Under the pieces are notes generated by a model, which was not told the DNA's origin, did no database searches, and saw nothing but the letters and a program-made list of their open reading frames with translations. DNA of 64,000 nucleotides from an uncultured Anaerolineae bacterium (GTDB lineage: Bacteria > Chloroflexota > Anaerolineae > JACIWP01). The DNA lies in the NCBI GenBank assembly GCA_938049385.1, contig CALIBQ010000010.1, forward strand, positions 1 to 64,000. Reading direction: 5' to 3'. A program made the position numbers and the translations under genes. This document shows, piece by piece, positions 60,033-64,000 of the stretch; within the stretch, counting starts at the first letter, position 1; every line of letters starts with the position of its first letter.

Positions 60033-60062
60033 ATTATAGCGGGAAGGGCGCCGGAAGGGAAA
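60033..60062 (-). promoter_or_regulatory. Promoter of the GT-C-like/deacetylase/rqcH unit, possibly leaderless
   Basis: TATAAT at 60038-60033 ends seven bases before the ATG, so transcription would begin at or within a base or two of the start codon. The -35 (TTTCCC, 18 bases away) is weak, and no Shine-Dalgarno sequence precedes the ATG. Confidence 0.5.
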
Positions 60063-60080
60063 TATGTGCCGGCGGCATGG

Positions 60081-62564
60081 TCACGGGCCGGCCGGCGCGA
60101 ACAGCTCAGGGCGGTAGTTCCCGGCGGCGTTCCAGAAGCACCATCCCCAGGCGCCGGCGTCCTCCGCCGCCTGCCGCTGGAGGGCCTGCTGTTCCAGCGA
60201 GTACCAGTAGGCCTGGAGCCAGGGCCGCACCCGTACATGGGCCGGCAGTCGGCCGGCGGCCTGAATCACACTGCGGTATATCACCTCATACGGGTAGTCC
60301 GCGGGAACCTCATATCCCAGGTTCCCCGGCCCGAATGTGGAGGGATAGATCATCGGGCAAAGGTAATCGAGATACGGCCCGATATCCTTGACGCGCTGGC
60401 CGATGCCCATGTCCGAGTCTGGCACCACCCAGATGGTCAGCCCGAAGACGTCGGCGGAGACGAACACATCGTAAGGCTCCAGGGCCGCGGTCACTTGTTC
60501 CATGAACGTCCGGATGGCAGTGGTGCGCGTTTCAAGAGTATTTTCCTGTGCGTAGACGATGCTCCCCACATCTCCATCCGATGGGAAGCGCAGGTAATCG
60601 AACTGTATCTCATCGAACCCCAGCTCGGCGACCTCTTTCGCCAGGGCGATGTTGTAATCGCGCACTTCCTGTAGGAATGGGTTGGCCCAGCCCAACCCCT
60701 CCCGGTCCAGCCAGACACTGCCGTCGGCTCTCACGGCGGCCCATGCCGGCCGTGCATGTGCCAGGGGGTTGTCTTTGAACACCACCATACGGGCGATGGT
60801 GTAGATGCCGGCCTCTCTGCATTCTCGCAGAAACTCGCGGATGTCCACAATGTCCCTGCGCAGGACGCCGAACTCCTGCGCCAGCGGGTGGGTGCTCTGG
60901 AAGCCCAGGAAGCCGCGATCACTTTTCATGTCAATGACCACGGCGTTCAGCTCGGTGCTCTTGACCAGCTCCAGCAGTTCCTGCAGGCGGTCGGGGCGTG
61001 TCAGCAGGCCAAAGGGGACGTAAATGCCCTTGGCGCGGAACGCCGGCAGTGCCAGTTCCAGCGCGACAGCCTCGCTGTCCGCGGCGCGGGCAGAACGCAG
61101 GCAGGGCCGGCGCTCCTCGGTGCACCACAGCTCTGGATTCAGGGTCAGGGTGAAGCGGCCGTAGCCGGCCGCTCGCACCGTCAGGGACTGCATCGGGTTC
61201 CAATCCTCCAGCACGAAGGCACCCTCGCCGGCCGGCGGGATAATCTGCCCGACTGCTTTCAAACGCACGCCGGGGATCGGTTCGCCGGTGTCCGCGTCCA
61301 CCACCTGCAGGATGACTTTGTGCGGTGCCAGCAGTATCTCCAGGGGATTACCGCCGGCATATGCCAGGCGCACGGAGGCGTAGTGTGGGGCGCTGGCCTC
61401 CAGCTCCCGTCCGGTCAGAAGGCCGACAACGGTGACGGACCCGCTGTCGTCGGTCATATAGGTGCGGTTGGCAAAGCGCAGGAGCGCGCCGGCCAGGGGC
61501 CGGCCGCTCAATGCATCGCGCACTGTCGCCGGCACCTTGATCTGACGCAGGGTGATGTCCAGCGTTTCCTGGCCAGCATAGGTCAAGGTGGTGCTGAAAT
61601 AGTCCTCCGCGAAGATGGTGATGGGCATGCCGGCCTCCAGCGCCCGCAGGCGGAACGCGCCGTCGGTGCCCGATTCCGCGCGCTGCAACGCGGTTTGCAC
61701 CACTGCGCCGGCCACCGGCAGATGGGTGTCCGCATCGCGGGCGATGCCGGCCGTCCAGATGGGCTGGAGGGGAATTTCGAGGGAGGCTGGTTGTTCCAGC
61801 CATGTCTCCTCGATGAGAGGGCCGCGGTACGGCAGATAGCCCGCCCGTTCCACCCGGAGCTGAAACGGCACGGGGACGCGCAGGAGTTCAAAAATTCCAG
61901 CCGAGTTGGTGAGGGACCAATCGCCGCCGGCCCAGGCGCGAGCGCCGGCCAGCGCCTCACCCGTGTCCGCGGCCGTCACCCGGCCGCGGATGCGCACCGG
62001 CTGTAAGAGGACTTCAAAGACCCGTTCCCCCGTGAAATACGCGGTATCGGCCGCCTCGCCCTCCCAGCGGAGATAGCCCGGCGCTTCGACGGTCAGGTGG
62101 GCCGGCCGCGCCACCCGCTCGATGACGTACTGGCCGTTGTTCAGCATACTCATGGTGCGGTCGTTCGCCAGGACACGCGCCGCCGGCACCCTGTATGTTG
62201 GGTCCAGCGCGTCGGTCAGACGGACGGTCAGGCGCCAGGGGACCAGCCGCGTCTCACAGCGGTACGCGCTCCACTGGAAGCGAGGCGGAGAGCAGGTGAG
62301 CTGGGCGGGAATGTAGCCGGCGGCTTCTACCGCCAGCATATTATCCCCCCGCGGTAGGCGCGCTCGAACGCGCCCGCCCACCGGGGTGACGCGCTCGGGG
62401 CCGGCAGGCAGGGCGATGCGCGCGGCCGGCACCGGCGCGCCCGTTTCTGCATCCACCACAGCCAGCGTCACCGGTGCCTGGTAGTAGGTCAGAAAGATGC
62501 CGGCGATGCAGGCGCTGATGATCAGTGCCGGCAGAAGAACCTGGAGAGCGAACGGTTTCATCAT
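60081..62564 (-). CDS. Exported DUF4015-type glycoside-hydrolase-like protein with regulatory beta repeats
   Basis: An 827-residue protein. A signal or anchor helix (ALQVLLPALIISACIAGIFL) is followed by about six carboxypeptidase-regulatory-like beta units (VVDAETGAPVPAARI, VTAADTGEALAGARAW, VRDALSGRPLAGALLRF, VVDADTGEPIPGVRLKAV). Residues of about 510-827 are a DUF4015-type putative glycosyl hydrolase TIM barrel: ELNAVVIDMKSDRGFLGF, YTIARMVVFKDNP, GFDEIQFDYLRFPSDG and CPMIYPSTFGPGN. The substrate is unknown. ATG 62564 is chosen because an ATG 81 bases upstream would precede the predicted transcription start. Confidence 0.85.
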   Translation of the reverse strand: MMKPFALQVLLPALIISACIAGIFLTYYQAPVTLAVVDAETGAPVPAARIALPAGPERVTPVGGRVRARLPRGDNMLAVEAAGYIPAQLTCSPPRFQWSAYRCETRLVPWRLTVRLTDALDPTYRVPAARVLANDRTMSMLNNGQYVIERVARPAHLTVEAPGYLRWEGEAADTAYFTGERVFEVLLQPVRIRGRVTAADTGEALAGARAWAGGDWSLTNSAGIFELLRVPVPFQLRVERAGYLPYRGPLIEETWLEQPASLEIPLQPIWTAGIARDADTHLPVAGAVVQTALQRAESGTDGAFRLRALEAGMPITIFAEDYFSTTLTYAGQETLDITLRQIKVPATVRDALSGRPLAGALLRFANRTYMTDDSGSVTVVGLLTGRELEASAPHYASVRLAYAGGNPLEILLAPHKVILQVVDADTGEPIPGVRLKAVGQIIPPAGEGAFVLEDWNPMQSLTVRAAGYGRFTLTLNPELWCTEERRPCLRSARAADSEAVALELALPAFRAKGIYVPFGLLTRPDRLQELLELVKSTELNAVVIDMKSDRGFLGFQSTHPLAQEFGVLRRDIVDIREFLRECREAGIYTIARMVVFKDNPLAHARPAWAAVRADGSVWLDREGLGWANPFLQEVRDYNIALAKEVAELGFDEIQFDYLRFPSDGDVGSIVYAQENTLETRTTAIRTFMEQVTAALEPYDVFVSADVFGLTIWVVPDSDMGIGQRVKDIGPYLDYLCPMIYPSTFGPGNLGYEVPADYPYEVIYRSVIQAAGRLPAHVRVRPWLQAYWYSLEQQALQRQAAEDAGAWGWCFWNAAGNYRPELFAPAGP

Positions 62565-62633
62565 TGAGGCAGGATTCCGCGTGCCTTGAAGCTGTTTGCC
62601 CAATCCTGGGGTCCATCCAGTGTAGCAAATACA

Positions 62634-62662
62634 ATTATAAATCATGCAATATGAATTGGCAA
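62634..62662 (-). promoter_or_regulatory. Promoter of the DUF4015-type gene
   Basis: TTGCCA (62662-62657) and TATAAT (62639-62634) on the minus strand with 17 bases between. The leader is about 63 bases. Confidence 0.75.
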
Positions 62663-62671
62663 TCCGCTCTC

Positions 62672-62844
62672 ACATGGGAGCAGGGCTTTTTCAACGCTAT
62701 AACATTTTGGGCGGCTGGAAGTCGTAGCAACGATGGCGAAACCTACCTGTGTGGGCTTGTCAGTCGGCGCAGGCCGACTTTGTAGCCGTTGGTGCAGTTT
62801 CAACTGCCATTTTGTTAGAATATTGAAAAGCCCTGACATGAGAG
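62672..62844. mobile_element. MITE (type B), second copy, 8/9-bp target-site duplication
   Basis: The element (62681-62835, 155 bp) begins CAGGGCTTTTTCAACGC and ends with its near inverse GTATTG-type TATTGAAAAGCCCTG. It is homologous along its whole length to 41088-41241. Flanks are ACATGGGAG (62672-62680) and ACATGAGAG (62836-62844), an 8/9 match for a 9-bp duplication. No coding potential. Confidence 0.85.
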
Positions 62845-62875
62845 TGATTTGGGCTTTTCCGATAATCCCATGGCG

Positions 62876-63074
62876 GAGGGTGTTGAAAAAGTCAAGGTTG
62901 TCATTCGATTTGCGGGTATTGGCTCATCGCCTGGCAGTTGAAACTGCGGCTGTGTTTGCGAAGTCGGCCGGCGCCGACTTCGCGAAGCCTGCGCAGGCTT
63001 CGCAGTCGTTGCCGCGGCTTCAGCCGCCAGGCCGCTCTTCCACAGATTGTATGTTTGGACTTTTTCAACGCCCG
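62876..63074. mobile_element. MITE-like repeat (type A)
   Basis: About 199 bp with inverted ends GGGTGTTGAAAAAGTC and GACTTTTTCAACGCCC. Inside are the palindromes GAAGTCGGCCGGCGCCGACTTC and GCGAAGCCTGCGCAGGCTTC, which would fold into strong hairpins. CATGGCG occurs on both flanks (62869-62875, 63075-63081), possibly a worn target duplication. The right 60 bases are the inverse of 4648-4710. Confidence 0.75.
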
Positions 63075-63086
63075 CATGGCGCGCTG

Positions 63087-63115
63087 TTGTCAAAATTTAT
63101 CATTTACGTTATAAT
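63087..63115 (+). promoter_or_regulatory. Promoter of the truncated secreted protein gene
   Basis: TTGTCA (63087-63092), 17 bases, TATAAT (63110-63115). Confidence 0.75.
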
Positions 63116-63146
63116 TGTTTCTTGCATTTTACGGCGAGCATGGAAC

Positions 63147-64000
63147 ATGACATTATTGAGACGCTGTCTGACACTGCTGATACTGCTGATTTTGGGCACG
63201 GCCCTCGCTGTCCGGGCGCAGACCCCGGTGCGTCTGGACGAAATGTCGGTTGCCCTCTGGCCGGAATATGATAAGCCCGGTGTGCTCGTCATTTACAGCG
63301 GGACGCTGGCGGAAGACGTACCGCTTCCGGTAACCATTACCTTCGCGATGCCGGCGGCTGTGGGCACCCCCAGCGCCACCGCCGGCGTGGATGATCTGGG
63401 CAATTTCCGCTACCGCAAGTACGAACTGCGCGCCCAGGGCGATACGGTCTTGGTCAGCTACAGCCTGCCGTACCGCCGCTTCCAGATGGAGTACTACATT
63501 GACCTGCTGGCCGGCCAGGGAAGTGACCGAGAGTTCACCTTCACTTATCAGGCCGACTACCCGGTGCGCGATTTCCGGTTCGAGGTGCAGGAGCCGCTGG
63601 CGGCCAGCGCCTTCCAGATCGAGCCGGCGGCCGGCAGTGTGATCACCGAGGCACAGCTACCCCTGCACCTGATCCCAGTGGGCGCGCTGGATCAAGGACA
63701 GTCGGCCAACGTCACGGTGCGCTATCACCGGGAGGAGCGCCGGCTCTCCGCCGAAATCCTCGGCCTCCCCACACCCGGGCCGGCGGAGTTCGAGGATGCA
63801 CCGCGCGCCGGCGGAGGCATACCTACCTCCACCGCCGTTATCCTGGCTGGCGCGCTGGCCGCAGTCGGCTTGGCGGTAGGTGCATGGATATGGACGCGTG
63901 CCCAGGCTTCCGCCGGCACCAGCCGGCAGGCCCGGCGCTATGCGGAGCGGCGCAAGAAGGACCGAGTGCCGCCGGAGCCGCCGCGCCGGCCGGCCGCGGC
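63147..64000 (+). CDS. Secreted, C-terminally membrane-anchored protein of unknown function (3' partial)
   Basis: The frame from ATG 63147 runs off the right edge after 284 codons. A signal peptide (MTLLRRCLTLLILLILGTA, cut after AVRAQ) leads to a beta-rich extracytoplasmic domain of about 190 residues, then a low-complexity hinge, a membrane helix (TAVILAGALAAVGLAVGAW) near residues 225-245, and a basic cytoplasmic tail (RRYAERRKKDRVPPEPPRRP). The opening resembles proteins that end in a zinc ribbon, but the end is missing. No family recognised. The ATG at 63140 is in another frame. Confidence 0.7.
   Translation, partial: MTLLRRCLTLLILLILGTALAVRAQTPVRLDEMSVALWPEYDKPGVLVIYSGTLAEDVPLPVTITFAMPAAVGTPSATAGVDDLGNFRYRKYELRAQGDTVLVSYSLPYRRFQMEYYIDLLAGQGSDREFTFTYQADYPVRDFRFEVQEPLAASAFQIEPAAGSVITEAQLPLHLIPVGALDQGQSANVTVRYHREERRLSAEILGLPTPGPAEFEDAPRAGGGIPTSTAVILAGALAAVGLAVGAWIWTRAQASAGTSRQARRYAERRKKDRVPPEPPRRPAA

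Overview
The window reads as chromosomal DNA of a high-GC bacterium, most probably an uncultured member of the Chloroflexota (Anaerolineae-like). The reasons are indirect: secreted proteins with long Pro/Thr linkers, a DnaG-RpoD pair, RemA-Gmk, Tmk-DarA, Rex, RqcH, an R3H ATPase, an orphan Flp pilin, and an extreme excess of the palindrome GCCGGC. No rRNA is present, so this placement is inference. Coding density is high, and promoters of the TTGACA-17-TATAAT type are easy to see in most intergenic gaps.

Layout. 1-4640 (minus strand): a GntR-controlled operon with two tandem non-pyrrolysine MttB-family methyltransferases and a proline racemase/hydroxyproline epimerase-type enzyme, suggesting catabolism of an N-methylated proline-like compound. 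5013-9934 (plus): ATP sulfurylase fused to an AlkP-superfamily domain, then APS kinase, then a separate AlkP-superfamily paralogue. 9976-14415: a 49-residue Flp pilin that is easily missed, rpoD, dnaG and rpsT. 14432-20451 (minus): a tight arsA-like / methyltransferase / radical SAM / membrane protein operon. 20886-27897 (plus): a GntR regulator and a peptide/sugar-type ABC importer interleaved with a hydrolase-like gene and a BNR sialidase-type gene. 27898-35487 (minus): an AAA-TM-TolB propeller protein and a 1741-residue secreted protein with five DNRLRE-type modules. 35695-40661: Rex with candidate operators, MreB, and a yybP-ykoY (Mn2+) riboswitch upstream of a P2A-type cation ATPase. 40692-41010: tRNA-Phe, tRNA-Gly and tRNA-Cys in one transcript. 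41088-41993: a MITE insertion and a MntA-HepT toxin-antitoxin pair whose HepT is frameshifted by a perfect 17-bp tandem duplication. 42060-51481: housekeeping genes (priA, MEMO family, gmk, remA, fmdB, darA, tmk, R3H ATPase, a GNAT-like gene). 51626-64000: envelope-related genes (SpoIID-type, polysaccharide deacetylase, GT-C-like, DUF4015-type hydrolase), a methyltransferase, RqcH and a truncated secreted protein.

The gaps hold a dispersed family of MITE-like non-coding repeats. One copy (41088-41241) has a perfect 9-bp target-site duplication and a second has an 8/9 match. The items most worth following up are the Sat-AlkP fusion cluster, the MttB/epimerase operon, the Mn riboswitch-ATPase unit, the reversible-looking hepT lesion, and this repeat family.
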